From assembly GCF_001549985.1 (NCBI RefSeq), contig NZ_LROZ01000008.1, positions 1 to 64,000 of the forward strand: a stretch of DNA of 64,000 bases, written 5' to 3'. Below the pieces are notes generated by a model, which saw only the letters and a program-made list of their open reading frames with translations, ran no database searches and was not told where the DNA came from. The stretch is from Myroides odoratus. Lineage in GTDB: Bacteria; Bacteroidota; Bacteroidia; Flavobacteriales; Flavobacteriaceae. Both the position numbers and the translations under genes were made by a program. Below, one piece after another: positions 36,073 through 44,730 of this stretch; position 1 is the stretch's first letter, and the number at the start of each line of letters is the position of its first letter.

Positions 36073-36441
36073 ATGGATACAAATTATCAAGAAGACAATC
36101 AAGAACACCCAGTTGAAATTCAACAAGTAGAACCTGTTGCAACTCCAACAGACAATGGATATCAAAACATACCTCCTCCACTATATCAACCCCGAGCCGA
36201 GACCAATTCTATCGGATTAACTGGATTTATCTTATCCATCGTTGCCATTGTTTTCTCTTGGCTACCCTTTATTGGATGGTTGTGTTGGTTAGTTGGATTA
36301 GTCCTTTCTATTGTTGGTCTTTTCAGAAGACCCAAAGGATTCGCTATTGCAGGTTTAGTGATCTCCCTCATTGGTTTCGTGGTCATGTTCATTTTACTAG
36401 GTCTTTTAGGACTAGCCTTTACAGCTGCTGCCCTATCCTAG
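36073..36441 (+). CDS. Small two-helix membrane protein (DUF4190-like)
   Basis: 122 residues. The first 43 are polar and proline-rich, probably cytoplasmic. Two or three hydrophobic helices follow (about 46-82 and 90-120) with a short RRPKG turn between them, the pattern of small DUF4190-type membrane proteins found widely in bacteria. Function is unknown. A TACATTTG (36048-36055) lies 17 bases before the ATG and is a good -7 element; a terminator follows. It appears to be transcribed alone. Confidence 0.7.
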   Translation: MDTNYQEDNQEHPVEIQQVEPVATPTDNGYQNIPPPLYQPRAETNSIGLTGFILSIVAIVFSWLPFIGWLCWLVGLVLSIVGLFRRPKGFAIAGLVISLIGFVVMFILLGLLGLAFTAAALS

Positions 36442-36457
36442 CTATAAAAATAAACAT

Positions 36458-36488
36458 AAAAAGCAAGGCATGAAGCCTTGCTTTTTAT
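36458..36488 (+). terminator. Terminator of the small membrane protein gene
   Basis: AAAAAGCAAGGC and GCCTTGCTTTTT pair perfectly around ATGAA. Confidence 0.85.
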
Positions 36489-36622
36489 GTTAAGTAATTA
36501 TTAGATTTTTATTAGAATTAAGCTTAGCCTTATTTTGAATTTGAACAAATTACTACCTTGCGTCAGTCAAATCGAAAAGATTGCGTAATTTTGTTTTATC
36601 TAATAAACTCATAACAAGCGTC

Positions 36623-37009
36623 GTGAAAAGAAAAATAGCCGTATTTTTTATGCTTATGTTTCTGATTTCAACAACTGAATTTGGTCAGCTGTTGAAGTTT
36701 CCATTGCTTGTAGAACATTATATCGAACACAAGGGATTAAATCCCGATTTGAGTATTTGGGGATTTTTACAAATCCACTATGACAATAACCACAAAGAAG
36801 ATGGGGATCCTACGGATGAGAAACTTCCATTTGTTTCTCACGCTCCCATTATTCATCTTGTCGCAACAACCCCTCCGACTATGCTTAAAATCGATCGTGT
36901 CAAAATTCCAACGAACAATACACCAGTGGAAAGTTTTCACGATACCGTTTTTGAAAGTAGTTTCTTATCCTCTATTTGGCAACCGCCAAAACACTGTTTA
37001 TACATCTAG
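36623..37009 (+). CDS. Small exported His/Asp-rich protein before the efflux pump
   Basis: About 128 residues from a GTG at 36623. The earlier TTG at 36581 is unlikely because a TAATTTTG -7 element (36586-36593) lies after it. The N-terminus KRKIAVFFMLMFLISTTEFG is a signal or anchor sequence. Residues 30-75 are rich in His and acidic residues (VEHYIEHKG, IHYDNNHKEDGD, LPFVSHAP), which suggests metal binding. I recognise no named family. Its place 214 bp before a heavy-metal RND pump suggests a periplasmic metal-binding or sensing partner. Confidence 0.6.
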   Translation: MKRKIAVFFMLMFLISTTEFGQLLKFPLLVEHYIEHKGLNPDLSIWGFLQIHYDNNHKEDGDPTDEKLPFVSHAPIIHLVATTPPTMLKIDRVKIPTNNTPVESFHDTVFESSFLSSIWQPPKHCLYI

Positions 37010-37223
37010 ACCCTTACCTCGTACATCTCTTTCCTTTAGATGACGTGGTTGTATCGTATTTATGTATCAACTCAATAGCAGTATCTATCCAATAGTGCCG
37101 TGATTGCACATGAACCTTAGTCCTTCTTTCCTAACACACGTTGTTTAAGGAACGATGATGCTGTGGTATGTATTCAATTTCGCCACTAGATAGCCCCTTG
37201 TTCTTGAGTACAACAGTCGTATT

Positions 37224-40200
37224 ATGTTAAATAAAATAATTGAATATTCTGTCAAGAATAAATTGATCATAGGCTTAATGGTACTCGGCCTAATCGGTGT
37301 TGGTATTTTTCAAATGACCAAATTACCTATCGATGCTGTACCAGATATCACGGACAATCAAGTCCAAGTGATTACTGTAGCACCTAATTATGGTGCAACA
37401 GATATTGAACGCTTAGTTACCTTCCCCATAGAGCAAGCAAATAGCAACATCCCAGGGATGAAAAGCATTCGAAGCTTTTCTCGCTTCGGCTTATCTTTAA
37501 TTACCATTGTATTTGAAGAAGATGTTGATATTTATTGGGCTAGACAACAAGTAGGAGAACGTTTACAGCAAGTGCAAAACGACATCCCTAAAGAAGTAGG
37601 TCAACCAGAATTAGGACCTATTTCTACCGGTTTAGGAGAAATCTACCAATATGTTGTTCGCCCTGAAAAAGGATATGAGAAACAATTTGATTTAACGGAA
37701 TTGCGATCCATTCAAGATTGGATCGTTCGCCGTCAATTGATTGCGGTAAAAGGAGTGGCTGAAGTGAGCAGCTTTGGAGGAAAATTAAAGCAATATGAGA
37801 TTGCTATCAATCCAAATCAACTTGATGCCAATGGATTGACCATCAAAGATGTTTTTGAAGCCCTCAACCAAAACAACGAGAATACAGGAGGTGCCTATAT
37901 TGAAAAAGGACCTACGGTATTGTACATTCGCTCTGAAGGATTAATCGGAACAGTAGAAGATATTGAGAATATAGCGATTACTTCAAAAGACAAGGAGTTC
38001 CCTATTCTCATTCGCGATATTGCCAAAGTACAAATTGGACATGCTACCCGTTATGGAGCAATGACTTACAATGACCAAGGAGAAGTTGCAGGTGGAATCG
38101 TCATGATGTTAAAAGGCGAAAATAGCAACAACGTAATTCAAGATGTCAAAGCAAGAGTAGTTGAAATTCAAAAATCACTGCCCAAAGGAGTTGTTATTGA
38201 ACCTTTCTTAGATAGAACCAAGATGGTGAATAACGCCATTGGAACAGTAAAAACCAACCTATTAGAAGGGGCCTTAATTGTCGTATTAGTACTAGTTTTA
38301 TTCTTAGGTAATTTCCGTGCGGGATTATTAGTTGCTTCTATTATCCCTCTAGCCATGTTATTTGCCATCTCAATGATGAATTTATTTGGCGTCAGTGGAA
38401 ACCTCATGAGTTTAGGTGCTTTGGACTTTGGTTTAATCATCGATGGAGCCGTCATCATTGTAGAAGCCGTCCTCCATCAATTCAGTCACAACAATAAATT
38501 CAAAGAAAAAGTCTTACTTGCACAAGAAGAAATGAATCAAACCGTCGTACAATCTGCATCAAAAATGATGAATAGTGCGGTATTTGGACAAATCATTATT
38601 CTTATTGTTTATATTCCAATTTTAACTTTACAAGGTATTGAAGGAAAAATGTTTAAACCCATGGCACAAACCGTAGCTTTTGCCTTATTGGGTGCATTTT
38701 TACTCTCACTGACCTATGTTCCCATGATGAGTTCCTTGATTTTGAGTAGAAAGGTAAGCACGAAACCGAATTTTGCAGATCGTTTCATGGCAAAATTGGA
38801 AAAAGTATATCAAAATGCCTTGGTGAAAGTACTGGAGATTCCCAAAACCATCTATGCAATTGTTGGTTTACTGTTTGTAAGTGCGATTTATATCCTATCT
38901 ACCTTAGGGGGTGAATTTATCCCATCCTTGGAAGAAGGGGATTTTGCTGTAGATACCAAAGTCTTAAACGGAAGTAATCTTACGACAACCATAGAAAGTA
39001 CGCAAAAGGCAGTTCATATTTTAGTAAATCAATTTCCAGAAGTAGAAAAAGTAGTGACCAAAATTGGAAACAGTGAAGTACCAACAGATCCCATGCCGAT
39101 GGAAGCTGGAGATATGATGATTATCCTGAAAGATAAAAAAGAATGGACTTCAGCTTCTTCTTTCCCCGAATTAGCAGAAAAGATGACACATGCATTGGAA
39201 GAAGTTCCCGGAATTACCGTGGGGTTCCAATTTCCTGTGCAAATGCGCTTCAATGAGCTTATGACAGGAGCTCGACAAGATGTTGTAGTCAAAGTATTTG
39301 GAGATAATTTAGACACCTTAGCGACAACAGCCAATCAAATTGGCCAAATCATCAATACTATTTCAGGTGCAACAAACTTATATGTAGAGCCAATCACAGG
39401 AATGCCACAGTTACTGATTGAATATGATCGTGCTGCTATTGCTCGTCATCGCTTGTCTATTAGTGATATCAATCGCATTGTCAATACTTCCTTAGCTGGT
39501 CAAAGTACAGGTATGGTATACGAAGGAGAAAAGCGATTTGACATTGTAGTGCGTATGAATGAAAAAAGTAAAAAAGACATACAACAAATCCGCAATATCT
39601 TAATTCCTACTCCATCTGGAGCACAGATTCCGTTAAATCAATTGGCCACTGTTGACATCAAAGAAGGACCAAATCAGATTCAACGCGAAAATGCACAACG
39701 CCGTATTTTTGTTGGTTTCAACGTAAAAGGTCGTGATGTTCAGAGTATTGTTGAAGAATTGCAACAAAAAGTAGAAGCAAAAATTACGATTCCTACAGGT
39801 TATCGCATTACCTATGGTGGACAATTTGAAAATCTAAACGAAGCTAAAGAACGCTTAGCTATTGCCGTTCCTTTGGCCTTAGTACTCATCTTTGTCTTGC
39901 TGTTCTTTGCTTTCCGCGATATCAAAGAATGTCTGATGATTTTCACTGCCATTCCACTCTCTATCATTGGAGGTGTTTTTCTTCTTGCCTTAAGAGGAAT
40001 GCCCTTTAGTATCAGTGCCGGTGTTGGTTTTATTGCCTTATTTGGTGTTGCCGTATTAAACGGTATTGTATTAATTGCAGAATTCAACCGATTACAAAAA
40101 TCGGGGATTACCAATATTGTGTATGTTGTTGTTCGCGGAGCAAAAAGTCGTTTGCGTCCTGTATTAATGACCGCTTCTGTGGCATCCTTTGGATTCCTTC

Positions 40201-41582
40201 CTATGGCACTGAGCAATGGTGCTGGAGCAGAAGTACAACGCCCTTTAGCAACCGTAGTAATTGGAGGATTAATTCTCGCTACTTTCTTAACTTTATTTAT
40301 TTTGCCTTTATTATATATCACTTTTGAACAAAAGCTGAACTTTTCTTTCTTCAAAAAGAAAAAAGTAAGCACCTTAGTAGTAACAATTGGCTTGTTACTC
40401 TTAACAGCGAACCAATCCTTCGCTCAAACCCCAATTGGTTTAGACGATGCGATTGAACGCGCAATGGCAAACAATCATGCCATTCGCACAGAACAGTTGC
40501 GTACCACCTTTGCCAAAGCATTTATCCATACAGCCACTGACCTTCCTCAAACAACAGTTGCAGGTGAATTTGGCCAGATTAATGGCCCTTATACAGACAA
40601 CAAATTTAGTATCAGTCAAGATATTGCCTTTCCAACGATTTACAACAAGCAGAAGAAAGTCTATCAAAAGACATGGCAAAAGAGCATTTTCGATTTAGAG
40701 CTCAAAACGGTGGAAATCAAAAAAGAAGTTACACAAAGCTTTTTCGATTATTTCTATTGGAATGAAAAAGAACAACTGTTACATCAAGCAGATAGCATGT
40801 ATACCTCTTTTTACAACAAGGCTACATTGCGCTTTCAAAAAGGAGAAAGTACAATATTAGAACAAACCACAGCCAAAAATCAATTGATTAAAATTCAGAT
40901 GCAACTAGCTGAAGTAGCACAAGCCAAGAGTCTAGCTCAATTGCAATTGAACTATTTACTCAACACAGAAGAAGAGTTGCTTCCTGTATTGGAAAACAAC
41001 AAAGCAGAATTATTGGGATTAGAACAAGACCTCGATTACAACCCACAGCTCAAAATAGCAGAGCAAAACAGCGTAATTGCACAGGCACAAACCCAGTTAG
41101 AGCGATCTAAACTATTACCTACGATTCAATTGGTTTACAACAACAGCAGTTTTATGGGATTAGCAGCCAATGATGTGTATTATAATCGCCAGCATCGTTT
41201 TCACGCATTTCAGGTTGGTTTAACCCTATCGCTTTTTGACTTTGGCCAAAAAGGAAGAATACGCGCTTCTAAAGAAGCCGAAAAAGTAGCAGAAGCAGAA
41301 TTAACGATGACCAAACAAAATATCGTCAATCGTTATCAACAATTGTTGATAAACCTCACCAGTAGTCAACAAATACTAGCAAGTTATGAACAACAAGCCC
41401 CAAAAGGCGCTGATGTAATTATGAAAACAGCAGAATTGCAATTCATCAATGGAGAGATTAACTACCTTGAATATGTCTTATTGACCAATCAAGCCTTAGA
41501 ATTGTTAAGTAACTACTTTGACTCGCTGAAAGCGTACAATGACACAGTCATCCAAATCAATTATCTAACTTCAAATAATTAG
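37224..41582 (+). CDS. czcA: Heavy-metal RND efflux pump fused to TolC-like outer-membrane channel
   Basis: 1452 residues. Positions 1-1040 are a complete HME-RND transporter (12 helices, two large periplasmic loops). The TM4 motif near 399, DFGLIIDGAVIIVEA, with its acidic residues, resembles CzcA-type divalent-cation pumps more than CusA. Positions 1043-1067 read like a cleavable signal peptide (Lys-rich start, hydrophobic core, SFAQ). Residues 1068-1452 are an outer-membrane efflux (TolC/CzcC) domain with the usual helical repeats. It should expel Zn, Co, Cd, Ni or related ions together with the adaptor encoded four bases downstream. The metal is not certain. Confidence 0.9.
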   Translation: MLNKIIEYSVKNKLIIGLMVLGLIGVGIFQMTKLPIDAVPDITDNQVQVITVAPNYGATDIERLVTFPIEQANSNIPGMKSIRSFSRFGLSLITIVFEEDVDIYWARQQVGERLQQVQNDIPKEVGQPELGPISTGLGEIYQYVVRPEKGYEKQFDLTELRSIQDWIVRRQLIAVKGVAEVSSFGGKLKQYEIAINPNQLDANGLTIKDVFEALNQNNENTGGAYIEKGPTVLYIRSEGLIGTVEDIENIAITSKDKEFPILIRDIAKVQIGHATRYGAMTYNDQGEVAGGIVMMLKGENSNNVIQDVKARVVEIQKSLPKGVVIEPFLDRTKMVNNAIGTVKTNLLEGALIVVLVLVLFLGNFRAGLLVASIIPLAMLFAISMMNLFGVSGNLMSLGALDFGLIIDGAVIIVEAVLHQFSHNNKFKEKVLLAQEEMNQTVVQSASKMMNSAVFGQIIILIVYIPILTLQGIEGKMFKPMAQTVAFALLGAFLLSLTYVPMMSSLILSRKVSTKPNFADRFMAKLEKVYQNALVKVLEIPKTIYAIVGLLFVSAIYILSTLGGEFIPSLEEGDFAVDTKVLNGSNLTTTIESTQKAVHILVNQFPEVEKVVTKIGNSEVPTDPMPMEAGDMMIILKDKKEWTSASSFPELAEKMTHALEEVPGITVGFQFPVQMRFNELMTGARQDVVVKVFGDNLDTLATTANQIGQIINTISGATNLYVEPITGMPQLLIEYDRAAIARHRLSISDINRIVNTSLAGQSTGMVYEGEKRFDIVVRMNEKSKKDIQQIRNILIPTPSGAQIPLNQLATVDIKEGPNQIQRENAQRRIFVGFNVKGRDVQSIVEELQQKVEAKITIPTGYRITYGGQFENLNEAKERLAIAVPLALVLIFVLLFFAFRDIKECLMIFTAIPLSIIGGVFLLALRGMPFSISAGVGFIALFGVAVLNGIVLIAEFNRLQKSGITNIVYVVVRGAKSRLRPVLMTASVASFGFLPMALSNGAGAEVQRPLATVVIGGLILATFLTLFILPLLYITFEQKLNFSFFKKKKVSTLVVTIGLLLLTANQSFAQTPIGLDDAIERAMANNHAIRTEQLRTTFAKAFIHTATDLPQTTVAGEFGQINGPYTDNKFSISQDIAFPTIYNKQKKVYQKTWQKSIFDLELKTVEIKKEVTQSFFDYFYWNEKEQLLHQADSMYTSFYNKATLRFQKGESTILEQTTAKNQLIKIQMQLAEVAQAKSLAQLQLNYLLNTEEELLPVLENNKAELLGLEQDLDYNPQLKIAEQNSVIAQAQTQLERSKLLPTIQLVYNNSSFMGLAANDVYYNRQHRFHAFQVGLTLSLFDFGQKGRIRASKEAEKVAEAELTMTKQNIVNRYQQLLINLTSSQQILASYEQQAPKGADVIMKTAELQFINGEINYLEYVLLTNQALELLSNYFDSLKAYNDTVIQINYLTSNN

Positions 41583-41586
41583 CCTT

Positions 41587-42750
41587 ATGTCTATCTTATA
41601 TAAAACTATTCGTCGATTTTCTATTGTCATGGTAAGTCTTTCCTTGTCTACAATGTTTATGCAATGCAAAGGCAAAGAAACGACTCCAGAAGAACTAAAC
41701 ATACAAGAAGAAACGGATATCGTACAGTTAACGGATGCTCAACTCAAGCATGTTAATCTAGAAACCACTCAAATTCAAGAACACACCATTGCTACAGTAT
41801 TGAAATTAAATGGAAAAATTGATGTTCCTCCACAAAATTTAATTTCCGTGACTAATCCACTAGGCGGTTACATCAAGCAAACCAAGTTAATGCCCGGTAT
41901 GCAAATCAAAAAAGGCGAGCAGATTGCCATTATGGAGGATCCGCGTTATATTGAATTGCAACAAAATTACCTTATCGCTAAAGACAAGTATGAATTTGCC
42001 AAGTTGGATTATCAACGTCAGAAAGATCTAAATGCAAGTCAAGCCAGCAGCGACAAAGTCATGCAACAAGCCCAAGCCGAGATGAATACACAGCGTATTG
42101 CCATGAATGCTCTAGGACAACAGTTGAGTTTGATTAATATCAATCCCTCAACCTTGACCTATAATTCGATTAGTCGATCTATTGCTATTTACAGCCCAAT
42201 TAATGGTTTCGTAAGTAATACGTATGTGAACATTGGAAAATATGTTACCCCTTCCGATGTGATGTTTGAATTAATTGATCCTACAGATATTCATTTAAAT
42301 CTAAAAGTCTATGAAAAAGATTTAGATAAACTAGAAGTAGGACAACGTGTAGTGAGTTTTACCAACAATAACCCAACAAAGAAATACGAAGGAGAGATTG
42401 TACTCATTAGCATGGATGTCAACACAGAAGGAACTTCTGAAGTACATTGTCATTTTGAGCATTTTGAAAAAAATCTTCTACCAGGAATGTATATGAATGC
42501 AGAAATTGACACCCATTCTTCTTTAACCAAAGCTTTACCCGAAGAGAGTGTCGTTTATTTTGAAGGAAAACACTTTATTTTTGTGGAAACAGGGAAACAA
42601 ACCTATCAACTAACTGCGGTTGAAATTGGAGAAACTGAAAATGGATTCACGGCTATTCTCAATGCAGAAGCATTAACCCATAAAACCATTGTTTCAAAAG
42701 GAGCTTATACCTTGCTCATGAAATTGAGAAATACAGAAGATGAGGAATAG
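41587..42750 (+). CDS. czcB: Efflux RND periplasmic adaptor (CzcB/CusB-type) lipoprotein
   Basis: 387 residues. The signal sequence ends in a lipobox-like TMFMQCKGK, so it is probably lipid-anchored. The membrane-fusion-protein order is visible: a beta-barrel/lipoyl half (GGYIKQTKLMPGMQIKKGEQ), a helical hairpin (about 130-185), the second lipoyl half (IYSPINGFVSNTYVNIGKYV), then the beta domain (LHLNLKVYEKDLDKL-like). It links the RND pump to the outer-membrane channel. It starts four bases after the pump gene and there is no His-rich metal-binding N-terminus of the CusB kind. Confidence 0.9.
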   Translation: MSILYKTIRRFSIVMVSLSLSTMFMQCKGKETTPEELNIQEETDIVQLTDAQLKHVNLETTQIQEHTIATVLKLNGKIDVPPQNLISVTNPLGGYIKQTKLMPGMQIKKGEQIAIMEDPRYIELQQNYLIAKDKYEFAKLDYQRQKDLNASQASSDKVMQQAQAEMNTQRIAMNALGQQLSLININPSTLTYNSISRSIAIYSPINGFVSNTYVNIGKYVTPSDVMFELIDPTDIHLNLKVYEKDLDKLEVGQRVVSFTNNNPTKKYEGEIVLISMDVNTEGTSEVHCHFEHFEKNLLPGMYMNAEIDTHSSLTKALPEESVVYFEGKHFIFVETGKQTYQLTAVEIGETENGFTAILNAEALTHKTIVSKGAYTLLMKLRNTEDEE

Positions 42751-42992
42751 ATATTCCTAATCAAAAAAGTTCAAAACATCGTATTTTCTGAAAAAACAGA
42801 TTCATCAATTAGGAAAAAAACAGGCTTTCTTATTGGGTCAAACCAATTTGATACCTAGGCATTAAACAATCCTAGAGCCTCACTAATTAGAATCAATAAA
42901 ATAAACAGATAAAACACAAAGTTCACTCATAATTAACTAATAAAAACACATATAATCCTTAACTTATCATAAACCAACTAAAAAATACAAAT

Positions 42993-43658
42993 ATGTTTAA
43001 GATAAAGATTCTACCCAATGGACCTTATGTCGTTCAAGGATTAAAAAAAATTATAGAGGAAACTTCTAAACGAAAAAACGGAGTATTGGCAGCTATAGAA
43101 ACCAATGAGTTTCAAGAAGACAGTGAATATCGCTTGTGTAGATGTGGAGCATCCTCAAATAAACCTTTTTGTGATGGAACACATACTAAGATTAAGTTCA
43201 ATGGAACAGAAACAGCAGATCGAAGTAACTACTTAGATCGAGTTTCACTACAAAAAGGTCCTGCAATGAGCCTGCTTGATGATGAACGTTGTGCTTTTGC
43301 ACGATATTGCCATCGTGAACGAGCTGAAGTTTGGACATTAACCTCTCGATCAGAAGAGCCAGAAAATAAGCGAGAAGCAATTGAAGGAGCTAGTGCATGC
43401 CCAGCAGGACGTTTAACCGCAGTTGCAGACAACAAACTGATTGAGAACACATACGAGGCGAGTATATCTGTCGTACAAGATCCAGAAAAAAAAGTAAGTG
43501 CAGGGCTCTATGTCCGAGGAGATTTTGAACTTCAAGCAGCTGATGGAACCACCTATGAAAAAAGAAATAGAGTTGCTTTATGTCGTTGTGGAGCATCGAG
43601 AAACAAACCCTTTTGTGATGCGACCCATGTGAGCATAGGTTTCAATGATAAAATGTAA
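42993..43658 (+). CDS. CDGSH iron-sulfur protein with central 4Fe-4S-like domain
   Basis: 221 residues with three iron-sulfur modules. CDGSH domain A has Cys49, Cys51, Cys60 and His64 (LCRCGASSNKPFCDGTH). The middle part has Cys100, Cys106, His107 and Cys136 (CAFARYC, SACPAGRL), like the divergent 4Fe-4S mono-cluster domain. CDGSH domain B has Cys197, Cys199, Cys208 and His212. Each CDGSH domain binds a [2Fe-2S] cluster by three Cys and one His. The role is redox or iron-sulfur related; no partner gene is evident. It sits 242 bp after the efflux adaptor with no shared promoter seen. Confidence 0.88.
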   Translation: MFKIKILPNGPYVVQGLKKIIEETSKRKNGVLAAIETNEFQEDSEYRLCRCGASSNKPFCDGTHTKIKFNGTETADRSNYLDRVSLQKGPAMSLLDDERCAFARYCHRERAEVWTLTSRSEEPENKREAIEGASACPAGRLTAVADNKLIENTYEASISVVQDPEKKVSAGLYVRGDFELQAADGTTYEKRNRVALCRCGASRNKPFCDATHVSIGFNDKM

Positions 43659-43678
43659 ATCGAAACAACAAACAGAGT

Positions 43679-43717
43679 AAAATGCCTAGACTTTAATTTA
43701 ATTCTAGGCATTTTTTT
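43679..43717 (+). terminator. Terminator of the CDGSH gene
   Basis: AAAATGCCTAGA and TCTAGGCATTTT form a 12-pair stem with a 12-base loop, followed by T. Confidence 0.8.
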
Positions 43718-43897
43718 ATTACAGCATCTCTTATCACATTCTTTCAATCTATTTTATTTTTTTTTTCGCATCTTTGTATAAATAAAAAATACGTTTTAAA
43801 AAATCATTTTTTATACCCTGCATTTCCTTTGGATATCTTAGAAAATTCAACGGAGATTTGCACCTATTTTTCTTCATTTTTTTATACAAAATCTACT

Positions 43898-44644
43898 ATG
43901 TACAAATTTTTAAGCAGTATTTTACTACTTGCATCTACGACTTTCGTATTCGCTCAATCCAAACCCTTAAAGGTTGAAAAACTACAGGATAACATCTATG
44001 TTTACATTACGTATCAAATGTATAACGGTGTGGAATATTCGTCCAATGCCTTATATATAGTAACAGATGAGGGAGCGATTCTAATCGATACGCCTTGGGA
44101 TAAAGAGCAAAATGACCCTTTAGTAGAACATATCAGAAAACAACACAACAAAGAGGTAAAATGGGTGATTACGACACACTTTCATGAAGATCGCTCAGGA
44201 GGATTGGACTATTTCAGAAAAGCAGGGGCTGAAACCTATACTTATGCATTAACGAATGAAATTCTCAAAAACAGAAATGAACCCCAAGCAGAATTTACTT
44301 TTGGCAAGGAAAAACATTTCACTTTTGGCAAAGAAGAGATCGTAGTTTATTTTTTAGGAGAAGGGCATAGCAAGGATAATACAGTAGTATGGTTTCCAAA
44401 AGAAAAAGTTTTATACGGAGGTTGTTTGATTAAAAGTGCTGAAGCAACAGACATTGGTTATATTGGAGATGGTAATACTGATGCATGGCCTGCAACAATC
44501 AAAGCAGTTAAAAGCAAGTTTAAACAAGCGAAAACAGTAATTCCAGGGCATGATAATTGGAATCAATCCGGTCATATCGAGAATACAGAACGCATTTTAT
44601 CAGCTTACAATGCACAAAAAGTAAAAAACAACAAGCAAATATAA
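43898..44644 (+). CDS. bla: Subclass B1 metallo-beta-lactamase (TUS/MUS-like)
   Basis: 248 residues from the ATG at 43898, which gives a proper signal peptide (SSILLLASTTFVFAQ); upstream in-frame codons to 43829 are less likely. It hydrolyses beta-lactams, including carbapenems, in the periplasm using two zinc ions. The B1 zinc ligands are complete: THFHEDRSGG (His116, His118, Asp120 in standard numbering), GEGHSKDN (His196), GGCLIKS (Cys221) and PGHDNW (His263). The sequence resembles the chromosomal TUS-1/MUS-1 enzymes of Myroides; the exact variant was not checked. It lies between ordinary chromosomal genes with no mobile element nearby, so it is probably intrinsic. CATCTTTG about 43772-43779 is a weak -7 candidate. 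Confidence 0.92.
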   Translation: MYKFLSSILLLASTTFVFAQSKPLKVEKLQDNIYVYITYQMYNGVEYSSNALYIVTDEGAILIDTPWDKEQNDPLVEHIRKQHNKEVKWVITTHFHEDRSGGLDYFRKAGAETYTYALTNEILKNRNEPQAEFTFGKEKHFTFGKEEIVVYFLGEGHSKDNTVVWFPKEKVLYGGCLIKSAEATDIGYIGDGNTDAWPATIKAVKSKFKQAKTVIPGHDNWNQSGHIENTERILSAYNAQKVKNNKQI

Positions 44645-44718
44645 TAGTAACCCAATAAACTTAAGATTATTAACAGCAAATAGCTTGTGGTGAAGTTTTT
44701 AATCTTAAAGTCTTTTAT

Positions 44719-44726
44719 TACTTTTG
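44719..44726 (+). promoter_or_regulatory. -7 element of the glycyl-tRNA synthetase gene
   Basis: TACTTTTG, then CAGT, then the ATG at 44731. The start codon follows the element by four bases, so the transcript is probably leaderless. No TTG lies at the normal -33 distance. Confidence 0.5.
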
Positions 44727-44730
44727 CAGT

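Noticed and set aside
39812..40372. 186-codon frame opposite the RND pump
   Set aside because: It is a basic, low-information antisense frame over a strongly conserved transporter.
43829..43897. 23-residue N-terminal extension of the metallo-beta-lactamase
   Set aside because: It would bury the signal peptide; the ATG at 43898 gives a normal signal peptide and family length.
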